The notes below the pieces were generated by a model that worked only from the letters and a program-made list of their open reading frames with translations, had not been told where the DNA came from and did not search any database. 8,133 nt of DNA from Candidatus Woesearchaeota archaeon (GTDB lineage Archaea > Nanobdellota > Nanobdellia > Woesearchaeales > J091): NCBI GenBank assembly GCA_003695045.1, contig RFJB01000088.1, positions 1-8,133 of the forward strand. Direction: 5' to 3'. A program made the translations under genes and the position numbers. Shown one piece after another: positions 1 through 6,284 of the stretch; the first letter of the stretch is position 1; each line of letters begins with the position of its first letter.

Positions 1-545
1 AAAAGCGAAATTCCGGAGCCGAACCCCCACTTGCTCACAAGCTCGTCCATGAACATCACAATGATGCCTCCAAGGAAGAGCTGAAACACAATAAGCAGCT
101 GGAGCTGGAAATACACAGATGTTCCAATCAGTTCTGCGGGAGGCGCAAGTCCGCCCATAAAAACATAAATAAACGCCTCAAACCCAATAAAGAACACTCC
201 CAGAAGCTTCTGCAATCCCTGAAACCGCATCTTGCCCTCGTGCGTGGTAAGGTCGAAATTTATGATGCCTGAACCGTTGAGGAGCTGCAGAACGATGGAA
301 GCGGTAACCAGAGGACCTATTCCAAGAGACATGATGCTTCCAAAACGAGCACCAAGAATTATTGATAAGTACTCAAACTGCAGAAGCGCATTTGTTCCAA
401 GACCAAAAAGGGGAATCATTCCCAGAACATAAAACAGAACAAGAGCTATGAGAGTCCACTTTAGCTTTTCCTTGAATGATAACCTTTTTTGCGTAGGGCC
501 TGCCACTTCGGGCAGGTTCGCCAGCAAATCATCAAACCATGACAT
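1..545 (-). CDS. secY: SecY, preprotein translocase channel subunit (N-terminal 181 codons; runs off left edge)
   Basis: SecY is the pore subunit of the Sec translocon in the cytoplasmic membrane, through which secreted and membrane proteins pass. I translated the reverse strand from the ATG at 545. It begins MSWFDDLLANLPEV, followed by an amphipathic stretch (about residues 24-30) and hydrophobic segments at about 31-49 (TM1), 58-90 (TM2 with the plug, containing GSIMSLGIGPLVTASI), 110-130 (TM3) and 144-166 (TM4). The end, DELVSKWGFGSGISL, is the conserved loop before TM5. Roughly the last 60 percent of the protein lies outside the window. The start is 9 bases after the uL15 stop. A purine run in the last uL15 codons (AGGAGG, about 14 bases ahead of the ATG) is the only Shine-Dalgarno candidate and is rather distant, so translation may be coupled to uL15. 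SecY as the last gene after uL15 is the usual archaeal order. Identity is very secure. Confidence 0.96.
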   Translation of the reverse strand, partial: MSWFDDLLANLPEVAGPTQKRLSFKEKLKWTLIALVLFYVLGMIPLFGLGTNALLQFEYLSIILGARFGSIMSLGIGPLVTASIVLQLLNGSGIINFDLTTHEGKMRFQGLQKLLGVFFIGFEAFIYVFMGGLAPPAELIGTSVYFQLQLLIVFQLFLGGIIVMFMDELVSKWGFGSGISL

Positions 546-554
546 GATAAGGAA

Positions 555-1037
555 TTACTCCTCCTGAGCGTCTGCTGCAGGAGATTCTTCGTTGCTCTCT
601 TCCTGATCGGGCAGCACAACCTTCCCGCCCGCTTTTTCAACCTTGGCAATTGCCCTTTCTGTAGCGGCGCCAACCGTTATGGTCAATGCCTTTGTGATGC
701 TTCCGCTTCCGAGCAGCTTTCCGAAGCCGAGCTGCGAAAGATTGACATCATTGCCCTTGACCTTTCCTGATTCAATCCACAGCGGAAGAATCCTCTCAAG
801 CTCGCCAACATTGATTCCTATCACCGGCTTCTGGATTCCCTTCTTTTTGAATCCTCTTTTTCCCGGCTTGATTCCTTTAATCTGGAAGGTCTGCTTCTTG
901 GAATCGCCCCTCTTTCCGCTGCCGGCGTTTCCTCTGCCCCCCCGGTTTCCGGCGCCCCTTCTCTTCTTCATGGAGCCGCCGCCGTGGGTTTTGCTTCCGC
1001 GCATCTTGACAACTTTCTTTCTTTTGAATTTGACCAT
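555..1037 (-). CDS. rpl15: Large-subunit ribosomal protein uL15 (L15)
   Basis: uL15 binds 23S rRNA in the core of the large subunit through a long basic glycine-rich N-terminal extension. Here residues 12-45 hold the hallmark Gly/Arg region (RGSKTHGGGSMKKRRGAG followed by NRGGRGNAGSGKR). The globular C-terminal part follows at about 70-142, ending ITVGAATERAIAKVEKAGGK, a typical uL15 close. Length is 160 residues. The last 17 residues or so (144-160) form an acidic tail rich in Glu, Asp, Ser and Ala that is not part of the usual core. The ATG at 1037 has a perfect GGTGAT site at 1044-1049 and lies 14 bases after the uL30 stop. The Gly/Arg motif resembles what I remember from DPANN archaea; this is recollection, not a comparison made here. 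Confidence 0.97.
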   Translation of the reverse strand: MVKFKRKKVVKMRGSKTHGGGSMKKRRGAGNRGGRGNAGSGKRGDSKKQTFQIKGIKPGKRGFKKKGIQKPVIGINVGELERILPLWIESGKVKGNDVNLSQLGFGKLLGSGSITKALTITVGAATERAIAKVEKAGGKVVLPDQEESNEESPAADAQEE

Positions 1038-1043
1038 AACAAA

Positions 1044-1049
1044 ATCACC
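1044..1049 (-). promoter_or_regulatory. Shine-Dalgarno site of uL15 (full GGTGAT)
   Basis: GGTGAT on the reverse strand, ahead of the uL15 ATG at 1037, is the longest unbroken match in the window to the complement of the archaeal 16S rRNA 3' end (AUCACCUCC). It fixes the uL15 start and serves as the reference for weaker sites such as AGTGAT before uL5 and uL18. Confidence 0.6.
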
Positions 1050-1051
1050 GT

Positions 1052-1447
1052 TTAGAGCATTCTCTCAATGAGTTCTTTGATTTTGTCTCCCCTGTCTCCA
1101 AGAGCGCCTCCGAGCTTGAAAGGAACTTTTATTCCCTTCCTTTCAAAACCTCCCCTTGGAGGGCTCAGCCGGAAGAACGGCTTGAGATTTCCCTCTTTGT
1201 CCTTCTCGCCGCGCTTCTCCTTGAGAAGCGAGTATGTTTCTTCCGATATCACACCGAACGTGACATAGTCCTTTACTTTTCTGAGCATGCCCCTTACCGA
1301 AGGAGAATCTGGAAAAACGCTGCAGTAATTCTTTCTGTGAAGGTGAAGCATCTTCAGAGTGTCTTCTACTTCGCCCCTCACATTAACAGGGCCTCTTATC
1401 CTTATGACAGCAACATACTGCTTGTTTTCAGCTGATTGTTCACTCAT
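1052..1447 (-). CDS. rpl30: Large-subunit ribosomal protein uL30 (L30, archaeal form)
   Basis: uL30 is a small large-subunit protein that contacts 23S rRNA. Archaeal versions carry a C-terminal extension beyond the bacterial core. Residues 11-68 form the L30 core (YVAVIRIRG, then [10 protein letters not shown] and the [12 protein letters not shown] segment). Residues 91-122 hold the archaeal/eukaryotic signature [17 protein letters not shown] followed by [16 protein letters not shown] place the start at the ATG at 1447, giving 131 residues. A longer frame exists from 1477, but its ten extra residues lie inside uS5 and lack family character, and an AGGTG site at 1457-1461 sits 9 bases ahead of 1447. 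The start overlaps the uS5 stop by 8 bases (ATGAGTGA), which suggests translational coupling. Confidence 0.96.
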   Translation of the reverse strand: MSEQSAENKQYVAVIRIRGPVNVRGEVEDTLKMLHLHRKNYCSVFPDSPSVRGMLRKVKDYVTFGVISEETYSLLKEKRGEKDKEGNLKPFFRLSPPRGGFERKGIKVPFKLGGALGDRGDKIKELIERML

Positions 1448-2309
1448 CTTTACCAGCACCTGCTCGTCCTTCAACAATGTTCAATGCAGCAAGATGCTGC
1501 GGCTGCACCTTTGTTGCCTGAAGCTTTCTCAGCGCTTCCATGGTTGCCTTTATGAGATTTGTCTTTGTCTTGGTGTGCCCTGAACTCTTCGCCCAGACAT
1601 CCTTTATGCCTGCAAGCTTGAGAATCTTTGCAACCTCTTTCTCCACAACAAGACCGTTACCCTTTGGAGCGGGAATGAGTTTTATTGAAACCGAACCGCT
1701 CTTGCCTTCAACCTTGAAAGGAATCGAGTGGGGCGCCTTGCAGTTGCACTGCCATGAGCCGCAGCCCCTTCGTATCTTGATTATGCCGAGTTTTGCGTTT
1801 CTTATTGCCTTTTCTCTTGCGGGAACCGTCTCCTTGGACTTTCCGTAGCCAATGCCTACATATCCGTTTTCGTTACCCACAACAGCCATGGTTGCGAAGT
1901 GCGGCTTGTTACCCTCTCTTGTCTTCTTCTGGGTCTGCTTGAAAATCCTCTTTGCTCCGCCGCCAAACTTACCCTTTGACTGTCCTATCATGAGCAATTC
2001 TGATTTTATGTCCGGAAGAAGAATGTCGACTATCTCTGCTTCGAGAATCGGCTTTCCGCTGTCAAGGATTTCGTCAATATCCCTGATTTCTGCCGCTTTG
2101 ACCTTCCTTCCTATCTCTGTTTTGGGATTCCAGTGAGCATAATCTGAAGCTATGTCCGACTTTGAGGCAGCAAACTCCTCGTCATCAGCGGGAGGAGCTT
2201 CCTCCACAACATCTGATTCCTCAACAGCTTCAACAACAATTTTTTCCTCGGTGCTGTCTTCCTCGACAGCATTCTTTTCTTCTTCCTTGACTTCTTTTTC
2301 CTTTGCCAT
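1440..2309 (-). CDS. rps5: Small-subunit ribosomal protein uS5 (S5) with acidic N-terminal extension
   Basis: uS5 sits near the mRNA entry side of the small subunit and affects decoding accuracy. The core begins near residue 60 ([12 protein letters not shown]). The N-terminal S5 RNA-binding domain follows at about 87-157 ([20 protein letters not shown]), then the archaeal/eukaryotic motif [11 protein letters not shown] with APHSIPF at about 180-198, and the C-terminal domain up to residue 265 ([15 protein letters not shown]). Length is 289 residues, longer than the 210-240 I expect for archaea. The excess is an acidic, Glu/Val/Ala-rich segment at residues 2-58 with no fold I recognise. The start at 2309 is one base after the uL18 stop, and no clear Shine-Dalgarno precedes it, so coupling to uL18 is likely. 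The next ATG in this frame falls at residue 107, inside the core, so a shorter ATG start is not possible. Confidence 0.97.
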   Translation of the reverse strand: MAKEKEVKEEEKNAVEEDSTEEKIVVEAVEESDVVEEAPPADDEEFAASKSDIASDYAHWNPKTEIGRKVKAAEIRDIDEILDSGKPILEAEIVDILLPDIKSELLMIGQSKGKFGGGAKRIFKQTQKKTREGNKPHFATMAVVGNENGYVGIGYGKSKETVPAREKAIRNAKLGIIKIRRGCGSWQCNCKAPHSIPFKVEGKSGSVSIKLIPAPKGNGLVVEKEVAKILKLAGIKDVWAKSSGHTKTKTNLIKATMEALRKLQATKVQPQHLAALNIVEGRAGAGKDE

Positions 2310-2310
2310 T

Positions 2311-2829
2311 TTAGATCGTGCTTATCTTTTTCTTCAATTCTTCAACATCATTGGCGATTGACTGGGCTTCTTTTCTGAAAGAGGCAATGTGATTTCCTGA
2401 AGTTCTTTCGTCGTCCGGAAGCACGCTCTCATCATGGGGAATGTTGAGGCCGCCTTCCACAAGCCCCTTGAGCGCAGCAAAAATCCTTGAGCCCTTTACC
2501 GGCGTGTGGATTCCTATGTCGAGTATGAATTCTTCCCTTCCAAGTCCGGAAATCTTCTTTGCTGCGAGAAGGCCTGTCAGGTAGGCAGCAGGAGTGTTGC
2601 CGGTGGAGTGCTTCCAGCCGAGTTTTTTCAGCTCATCCGATTTAACAGTTGCCAGGACCTTATCGCCTGCCGGATGATAGTCCACTGCCTGAATGATGAT
2701 GTGCTTGAGGGATTTCCTGACGACAATCCTCGTCTTTCCGCCCTTCAGCAGGTTAAGCCGTCTTTTATAGTTGGTTTTTCCTTCCCTGACCCTCCTGAAA
2801 GGAACGGTGTATCTCTTTCCGGTTTTCAT
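2311..2829 (-). CDS. rpl18: Large-subunit ribosomal protein uL18 (L18, archaeal type)
   Basis: uL18 binds 5S rRNA and, with uL5, anchors the central protuberance of the large subunit. The archaeal/eukaryotic form is evident: YTVPFRRVREGKTNYKRRLNLL at residues 7-28 (shown here in part), then LKHIIIQAVDYHPAGDKVLA and GWKHSTGNTPAAYLTGLLAA at 71-90, and LDIGIHTPVKGSRIFAALKG at 103-122. The LPDDERTSGNHIA segment at 137-149 is also typical of archaea. The C-terminus (about 152-170) looks like a short charged helix. An AGTGAT site at 2835-2840 precedes the ATG at normal spacing, and 13 bases separate this gene from eL19. Length of 172 residues is somewhat below the roughly 190-200 of many archaea. 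Confidence 0.97.
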   Translation of the reverse strand: MKTGKRYTVPFRRVREGKTNYKRRLNLLKGGKTRIVVRKSLKHIIIQAVDYHPAGDKVLATVKSDELKKLGWKHSTGNTPAAYLTGLLAAKKISGLGREEFILDIGIHTPVKGSRIFAALKGLVEGGLNIPHDESVLPDDERTSGNHIASFRKEAQSIANDVEELKKKISTI

Positions 2830-2842
2830 TTTTAATCACTGA

Positions 2843-3283
2843 TTATTCCCTTTTCTCCTCAAGATGAAGCTTCAGGTGCCTCTTGCTTCTGAAAAAGCCG
2901 CCTTTTGCCTTCCTGTAAAGGTCCTTGAATGTTTCGTTGGTAATCTTGTTTGCTTCCTTAAGCGATTTGAGCACCTTCCTCTGGAGGCGTATGCGCGCCA
3001 TCCATGCTTCCTTTTTCGCCTGTCTTGCAGTCGCCTTTCCCTTTCGGCTTCCATGCCCTTTTCTCCTTCCCTTTCTCTTCTGCTCGTGAAGCTTTCGGGC
3101 TCTGCCCCGGGACGTGCTCCTGTCTGGCTTTCTCTGAATGGCTCCGCCGGCAATGAGGCCTTTAACATCTGCTTTTGTGATTGCCTCCTTTATCTCGTCA
3201 GCCCTCTCAGGGTCAAGCCTGACCTTTTTCGGAGAGGTCTTGAGTATCTGCGCAGCGAGCCTCTTTTGAACGCTTGTTTTCAT
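2843..3283 (-). CDS. rpl19e: Large-subunit ribosomal protein eL19 (L19e)
   Basis: eL19 is an archaea/eukaryote-specific protein of the large subunit near the exit-tunnel side. It makes long helical contacts with 23S rRNA and takes part in an inter-subunit bridge. The sequence has the family hallmarks: MKTSVQKRLAAQIL at the start, VRLDPERADEIKEAITKADV at 21-40, LIAGGAIQRKP, the very basic linker with SRGRARKLHEQKRKGRRKGH at 58-77, and TARQAKKEAWMARIRLQRK at 85-103. I choose the ATG at 3283 (146 residues). The in-frame ATG at 3289 adds only Met-Ile and lies one base from the GGTG ribosome site at 3291-3294, whereas 3283 lies 7 bases away, matching the other genes here. The eL32 stop is 19 bases upstream. 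Confidence 0.96.
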   Translation of the reverse strand: MKTSVQKRLAAQILKTSPKKVRLDPERADEIKEAITKADVKGLIAGGAIQRKPDRSTSRGRARKLHEQKRKGRRKGHGSRKGKATARQAKKEAWMARIRLQRKVLKSLKEANKITNETFKDLYRKAKGGFFRSKRHLKLHLEEKRE

Positions 3284-3289
3284 AATCAT

Positions 3290-3294
3290 TCACC
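3290..3294 (-). promoter_or_regulatory. Shine-Dalgarno site that decides the eL19 start
   Basis: The reverse strand reads CCGGTGAATGATTATG. GGTG at 3291-3294 lies 7 bases ahead of the ATG at 3283 and only one base ahead of the ATG at 3289. The 7-base spacing is the one seen at uS14 and uL6 in the same operon, so the second ATG is favoured. Confidence 0.6.
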
Positions 3295-3302
3295 GGATTT
3301 TC

Positions 3303-3854
3303 TTATTCCTTTGTTGTGAGCACCTTGTCAAGCTCCTTTTTCTCCTTGAGCTTCTTCTCTTCGTCGTCCTGCGCCTCTTCCTTCTCTTTCTTCTCCTTCT
3401 CTTCTGCTTTCTTCTTGAGCTCTTCCTTGGCTTTCTCCTTCTTCTTTGCCTTCTCTTCTTTCTCCTTCTTCTTAGCCGAGAGTTCGCCTTCAATCTTCTT
3501 CAGCAACTCCTCGGGCTGGCGCACATTGATAATCGTGAGCTTCATCTCAAGAGCAGCTTTCAGGAGTTCAAGCTTGCGCTTTTTTCCGATTCTTCCTGAA
3601 AACTCAACGCAGTGCGTTTTGGAATCAATCCCCTTGAGGTCCTCAATCCTTTCCACTTTGACAGGCACAAGCCCCCTGACCTTTCCCCTTTCGCTTTTGC
3701 TGCTCTTATAGCCGGTGCTGGGCGAAACGGGATATCCCTTCTTCTTCAGCCGCATCTTGGACTGCAGCCCCCTCGGGCGCCTCCAACTGGGTGAAAGCCG
3801 TGCTTTCTTGTGGCTGTCCTGCCTTCTGAATTCAGGTTTCTTCTTTGAGTTCAT
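3303..3854 (-). CDS. rpl32e: Large-subunit ribosomal protein eL32 (L32e) with Lys/Glu-rich C-terminal tail
   Basis: eL32 is an archaea/eukaryote-specific large-subunit protein that packs on 23S rRNA. The core is clear: KKPEFRRQDSHKK at residues 5-17, WRRPRGLQSKMRLKKKGYP at 24-42, the STGYKSSKSERGKVRGLVP segment, and KAALEMKLTIIN at 99-110, where the usual fold ends. About 70 more residues follow, of which 126-177 are almost entirely Lys and Glu with a few Ala, Asp and Leu; a charged single helix or disordered tail is likely. The start is ambiguous among GTG 3863, ATG 3860 and ATG 3854. I prefer 3854 (183 residues) because GTGAT at 3859-3863 sits at the operon's normal spacing. ATG 3860 would overlap the uL6 stop as TGATG. 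The coding strand of the tail is nearly pure purine. Confidence 0.95.
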   Translation of the reverse strand: MNSKKKPEFRRQDSHKKARLSPSWRRPRGLQSKMRLKKKGYPVSPSTGYKSSKSERGKVRGLVPVKVERIEDLKGIDSKTHCVEFSGRIGKKRKLELLKAALEMKLTIINVRQPEELLKKIEGELSAKKKEKEEKAKKKEKAKEELKKKAEEKEKKEKEEAQDDEEKKLKEKKELDKVLTTKE

Positions 3855-3859
3855 GAGCA

Positions 3860-4405
3860 TCACGCTATTTTCTTGCTGTCCTTTTCAATTATGAAAATTC
3901 CGTCCTGGAATATTCGCCTGTCCCTGTTCTTTACCACAGTCAACTGTTCTATGTCAGCAGCCATCTGGCCCGCAATCTCCTTGTTGTTCGACTCAACAAC
4001 CACTATGTCGCCTTCAACCTTGACCGCGGCGCCTTCTCTTATCTTTACCTTTCTCGGAACTTTCTCGCCGAGAAAGTTTTTTACCACAAACTCGTTGCCG
4101 CTGACCGAAACATTCATGGGAAAGTGTCCCGCGCAAATCTTGAGCTTGTAAGTGTAGCCCTCCTGAGCGCCTTTTATCAGGTTTCTGATGTGGGCCTTGA
4201 ATGTTCCCATCAGTGTTTTTTCACGCTTTGTAGCGTTTTTTGAGCTTAAAACAACGGAGTTCCCATCAACTGCTATGCTGATTCTGGGAGCGAGGAGCTT
4301 CTTTCGGACCTCTCCCTTCGGTCCTTTAACAACTAACTCGTTGTTTTCATATGCTGCCTGGATTCCTTCCGGCAGGGTTATCTTCTCATTCATATCCTGT
4401 TTCAT
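3860..4405 (-). CDS. rpl6: Large-subunit ribosomal protein uL6 (L6)
   Basis: uL6 lies at the base of the L7/L12 stalk near the sarcin-ricin loop, where translational GTPases bind. It is made of two similar domains. Domain 1 covers about residues 8-83 (LVVKGPKGEVRKKL, then MGTFKAHIRNLIKGA). Domain 2 covers about 84-175 and starts with the archaeal signature YTYKLKICAGHFPMNVSV, followed by VKNFLGEKVPRKVKI and DIEQLTVVKNRDRRIFQDGI, a near-invariant archaeal L6 ending. Length is 181 residues, normal for archaea. The ATG at 4405 is preceded by GTTGAT (4411-4416), one mismatch from GGTGAT, at 7-base spacing. The in-frame ATG at 4393 has no well-spaced site. The gene begins 19 bases after uS8 and its stop is at or near the eL32 start. 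Confidence 0.97.
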   Translation of the reverse strand: MKQDMNEKITLPEGIQAAYENNELVVKGPKGEVRKKLLAPRISIAVDGNSVVLSSKNATKREKTLMGTFKAHIRNLIKGAQEGYTYKLKICAGHFPMNVSVSGNEFVVKNFLGEKVPRKVKIREGAAVKVEGDIVVVESNNKEIAGQMAADIEQLTVVKNRDRRIFQDGIFIIEKDSKKIA

Positions 4406-4424
4406 CTTTCATCAACATGACTTC

Positions 4425-4817
4425 TTAATAGCAATATGCGAGCAGTTTGCCTCCGATGCCTTTCTTCTTTGCATCTTCGTGCGTCATGAGTCCCTGAGGC
4501 GTTGACACGACAAGTATTCCAAAGTTCTTTGCCGGCAGGTATCTCTTCTCAAACTTCTCGAATTCAGTGACCTTCACGGGGAAGCGCGGCTTTACCGCTC
4601 CGCACTTGTTTATCCTGCCCAGCAGGTTTAGTACGAGCGAGTTTCCCTTGCTGTCTTCTATAATCTCGTAGGAGCCGACATAGTTGTTCTCCTGCAGGAG
4701 TTTCAGCACATTCTCAATAATCTTGTTCGTCGGCCTTATGACAATTTTCTTCTTCGCGACCTTCTCACTGTTCAGGATGTGAGACAACGCGTTTGCAAGC
4801 GGATCGTTGAGTGACAT
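4425..4817 (-). CDS. rps8: Small-subunit ribosomal protein uS8 (S8)
   Basis: uS8 binds helix 21 of 16S rRNA and is a primary assembly protein of the small subunit. At 130 residues it has the standard archaeal length. The N-terminal half ([19 protein letters not shown], then [20 protein letters not shown]) and the C-terminal signature [19 protein letters not shown] at 105-123, ending LLAYCY, are all present. Ser105, Thr106 and the glycines of the rRNA-contacting loop are kept. An AAGGTG site at 4827-4832 lies 9 bases before the ATG, and the uS14 stop is 17 bases upstream. In E. coli uS8 represses its own spc operon by binding the mRNA near the L5 start; I did not find an obvious copy of that site here and do not claim regulation. 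Confidence 0.97.
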   Translation of the reverse strand: MSLNDPLANALSHILNSEKVAKKKIVIRPTNKIIENVLKLLQENNYVGSYEIIEDSKGNSLVLNLLGRINKCGAVKPRFPVKVTEFEKFEKRYLPAKNFGILVVSTPQGLMTHEDAKKKGIGGKLLAYCY

Positions 4818-4834
4818 TTCTTCTTACACCTTCT

Positions 4835-5065
4835 TTACGAATACTTTTTGAATCCAAGTTCCAGTGCCGTTTCCCTGAAGCACTGTCTGCACATGTTGAG
4901 ACCGTATTTTCTAATGTGGGCCCTGACTCTTCCGCACCTCTCGCACCTTCTCAGGGTAACTCCCGTCTTCCTCTCTTTGGGTGAATTGTGCTTCAGATAC
5001 TTCTTCATCTTGGACGGCTTCGCCCGGAGCTGCTTCAGGGCCTTGCGATAATCACTGTAAGTCAT
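4835..5065 (-). CDS. rps14: Small-subunit ribosomal protein uS14 (S14, zinc-ribbon form) with N-terminal extension
   Basis: uS14 is a small protein of the 30S head near the decoding site. The zinc-binding form is shown by Cys41-x2-Cys44 and Cys59-x2-Cys62 ([20 protein letters not shown], then [16 protein letters not shown]), a close match to archaeal S14. Length is 76 residues, while many archaeal versions have about 50-57. The extra part is residues 1-20 ([20 protein letters not shown]). A shorter start exists at the internal ATG at 5008 (57 residues, [16 protein letters not shown]), but no good ribosome site precedes it, while AAAGGTGGGAG at 5069-5079 stands ahead of 5065. I therefore keep the long form, which overlaps uL5 by 14 bases. 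Confidence 0.92.
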   Translation of the reverse strand: MTYSDYRKALKQLRAKPSKMKKYLKHNSPKERKTGVTLRRCERCGRVRAHIRKYGLNMCRQCFRETALELGFKKYS

Positions 5066-5570
5066 CGTCTCCCACCTTTATTCCGAATTTTTCTTTCATG
5101 AACTCTATGGCTTCTTCCTTGCTTATCTTGTGATTTCTGTGAATGTGCCTGGGCGCAATCTTTCTCTTTTTTATCCTGAATCCCGGCCTTTCAAGAGTGA
5201 TCGACACCTGAAGACCTATTATTCCTATCTCGGGGTCGTATTCAACGCCGGGAATGTCGATATACTCATGAATTCCGAAGGAAACATTTCCCTCGTTGTC
5301 AAAACAACTGGGCTTCAGCACATTGTTCTTGGCTTCCAGAAGGCGCTTTATCAGCGGCTCCACGTCCCTTCTGAGAGTGAGCTTGCATCCTATTGGAAGC
5401 CCGGGCCTGAGCCCCCAGGAAGGAACCCTCTTGTTTGTCTTTGTTTTTACAGGAGGTCTTCCCGCTATTTTTTCTATGAGCTTCATCCCCTTTTCGAGCT
5501 GCTTCTGGTCTTTTCCAGCTCCTATGTTGAATGTAAGCTTCTCAATCCGTATTTGTCTCATTGGATTCAT
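5052..5570 (-). CDS. rpl5: Large-subunit ribosomal protein uL5 (L5)
   Basis: uL5 binds 5S rRNA with uL18 in the central protuberance and contacts the P-site tRNA. The protein starts [20 protein letters not shown], the standard archaeal opening. It continues with [20 protein letters not shown] at 31-50, [17 protein letters not shown] at 51-67, [20 protein letters not shown] at 98-117 and [12 protein letters not shown] at 126-137. The 172-residue length is normal. The ATG at 5570 follows AGTGAT (5577-5582) and lies 15 bases after the eS4 stop. A second in-frame ATG at 5561 (residue 4) is possible but less likely, given the family's MNPM N-terminus. The 3' end overlaps uS14 by 14 bases. Confidence 0.97.
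   Translation of the reverse strand: MNPMRQIRIEKLTFNIGAGKDQKQLEKGMKLIEKIAGRPPVKTKTNKRVPSWGLRPGLPIGCKLTLRRDVEPLIKRLLEAKNNVLKPSCFDNEGNVSFGIHEYIDIPGVEYDPEIGIIGLQVSITLERPGFRIKKRKIAPRHIHRNHKISKEEAIEFMKEKFGIKVGDDDLQ
5069..5079 (-). promoter_or_regulatory. Shine-Dalgarno site supporting the long uS14 start
   Basis: AAAGGTGGGAG on the reverse strand, inside the last codons of uL5, is one of the strongest ribosome-binding sites in the window. Its GGTG core (5073-5076) is 7 bases ahead of the ATG at 5065. The alternative start at 5008 has no comparable site, so this element is the main argument for the N-terminally extended protein. Confidence 0.65.
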
Positions 5571-5585
5571 TTCCTAATCACTCTT

Positions 5586-6284
5586 CTATTCTTCCTGCGG
5601 AATTGTTATCTCGGGCTTTTTCTTTCCTACAACGAATACAGTTTCCTTTGCAGTTTCAAAGGTCTTGTCGTCTTTCTTGACAATTACCTTGTCGCCCTGG
5701 ACTTCTGCGACCTCTACGAGGAGGCCCATGTGCTTGCTTGACACAAGCAGAGCCAGAGAGCCCGGCTCAAGTTTGATGTGGCTTTTTATTTTCTGCTCGG
5801 GAAGTTCAAGCACAAGGGTGTCGCCAACATTGAATTCATCCTTTTCCACAAGGATGTTCCTTCCTGAACTCAGGTTCAGCTGGATTTTGTTTCCTTTGAC
5901 AATCCTCTTGTTCTCCACCCGCACGGGCTTTATCTTTGCCTCTTTGACGTCAATCTCATGAGCAACGAGGGTTCCCTTGCTGTTGAAGAGAATCCTGTAT
6001 GCCTTCTTAATCTGGGGAAACTCCACGGTGTCCATGAAGCCGACCATGAATTTAGGGCTCTTTCGCCTTACCTGGTCAACAAGGACCTCGCTTTTGTAAA
6101 TGATCTTCTTCGCTTCTGCCGTGTTTTCAGCAACATTTATCATATTGGTAAGCATGAGCGCTAACGGAACTCCTTCTTCCAGCTTGTGCGCTCCGGGCTC
6201 GGGCATTGTAACAAATTTTGAGCCCTTGCGCTTCAAAGGCCAGCTCTTTGGAGCAGCAAGCTGCTTCAAGTGTCTCTTAACCAT
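5586..6284 (-). CDS. rps4e: Small-subunit ribosomal protein eS4 (S4e)
   Basis: eS4 is an archaea/eukaryote-specific small-subunit protein unrelated to bacterial S4. The N-terminus MVKRHLKQLAAPKSWPLKRK is diagnostic. An S4-like RNA-binding region follows (about 41-95, PLALMLTNMINVAENTAEAK and KVLVD-like SEVLVDQVRR), then the central domain (MDTVEFPQIKKAYRILFNSK at 84-103) and a KOW-type segment near 175-205 (GSLALLVSSKHMGLLVEV). I start at the ATG at 6284 (232 residues). The in-frame ATG at 6293 adds Met-Leu-Lys, does not fit the family N-terminus and is too close to its purine run. The start overlaps the uL24 stop by 8 bases. The last residues (ITIPQEE) are a short acidic end. Confidence 0.97.
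   Translation of the reverse strand: MVKRHLKQLAAPKSWPLKRKGSKFVTMPEPGAHKLEEGVPLALMLTNMINVAENTAEAKKIIYKSEVLVDQVRRKSPKFMVGFMDTVEFPQIKKAYRILFNSKGTLVAHEIDVKEAKIKPVRVENKRIVKGNKIQLNLSSGRNILVEKDEFNVGDTLVLELPEQKIKSHIKLEPGSLALLVSSKHMGLLVEVAEVQGDKVIVKKDDKTFETAKETVFVVGKKKPEITIPQEE

Noticed and set aside
461..673. Minus-strand open frame of 70 codons spanning the uL15 end and the SecY start
   Set aside because: It is out of frame with both. The in-frame translations of uL15 and SecY are clearly recognisable.
643..1071. Plus-strand open frame of 142 codons opposite uL15
   Set aside because: Proline and leucine richness comes from the complement of the Gly/Arg-rich uL15 N-terminus.
2864..3319. Plus-strand open frame of 151 codons opposite eL19
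   Set aside because: It is the complement of a Lys/Arg-rich gene, and its composition (Leu, Ser, Phe, Pro) is what antisense of AAG/AGG codons produces.
3324..3479. Polypurine/polypyrimidine tract as a structural or regulatory DNA element (triplex, pause site)
   Set aside because: Fully explained by Lys/Glu codons. There is no mirror repeat clear enough to claim a structure.
3290..3493. Minus-strand, Arg-rich open frame of 67 codons inside the eL32 tail
   Set aside because: It is the shifted reading of AAG/GAG/GAA repeats, which gives Arg, Lys and Ser without stops. The eL32 frame continues unbroken to its stop, so neither a separate gene nor a programmed frameshift is needed.
5540..5600. 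An uS8-binding mRNA hairpin near the uL5 start, as in the E. coli spc operon
   Set aside because: I could not see a convincing copy of the helix-21-like fold by eye. An RNA covariance search on related genomes would decide it.
5130..5741. Plus-strand open frame of 203 codons across uL5 and eS4
   Set aside because: It lies wholly opposite two highly conserved genes, has no family resemblance I can see, and spans their junction. Long antisense frames are expected from the codon bias of these genes.
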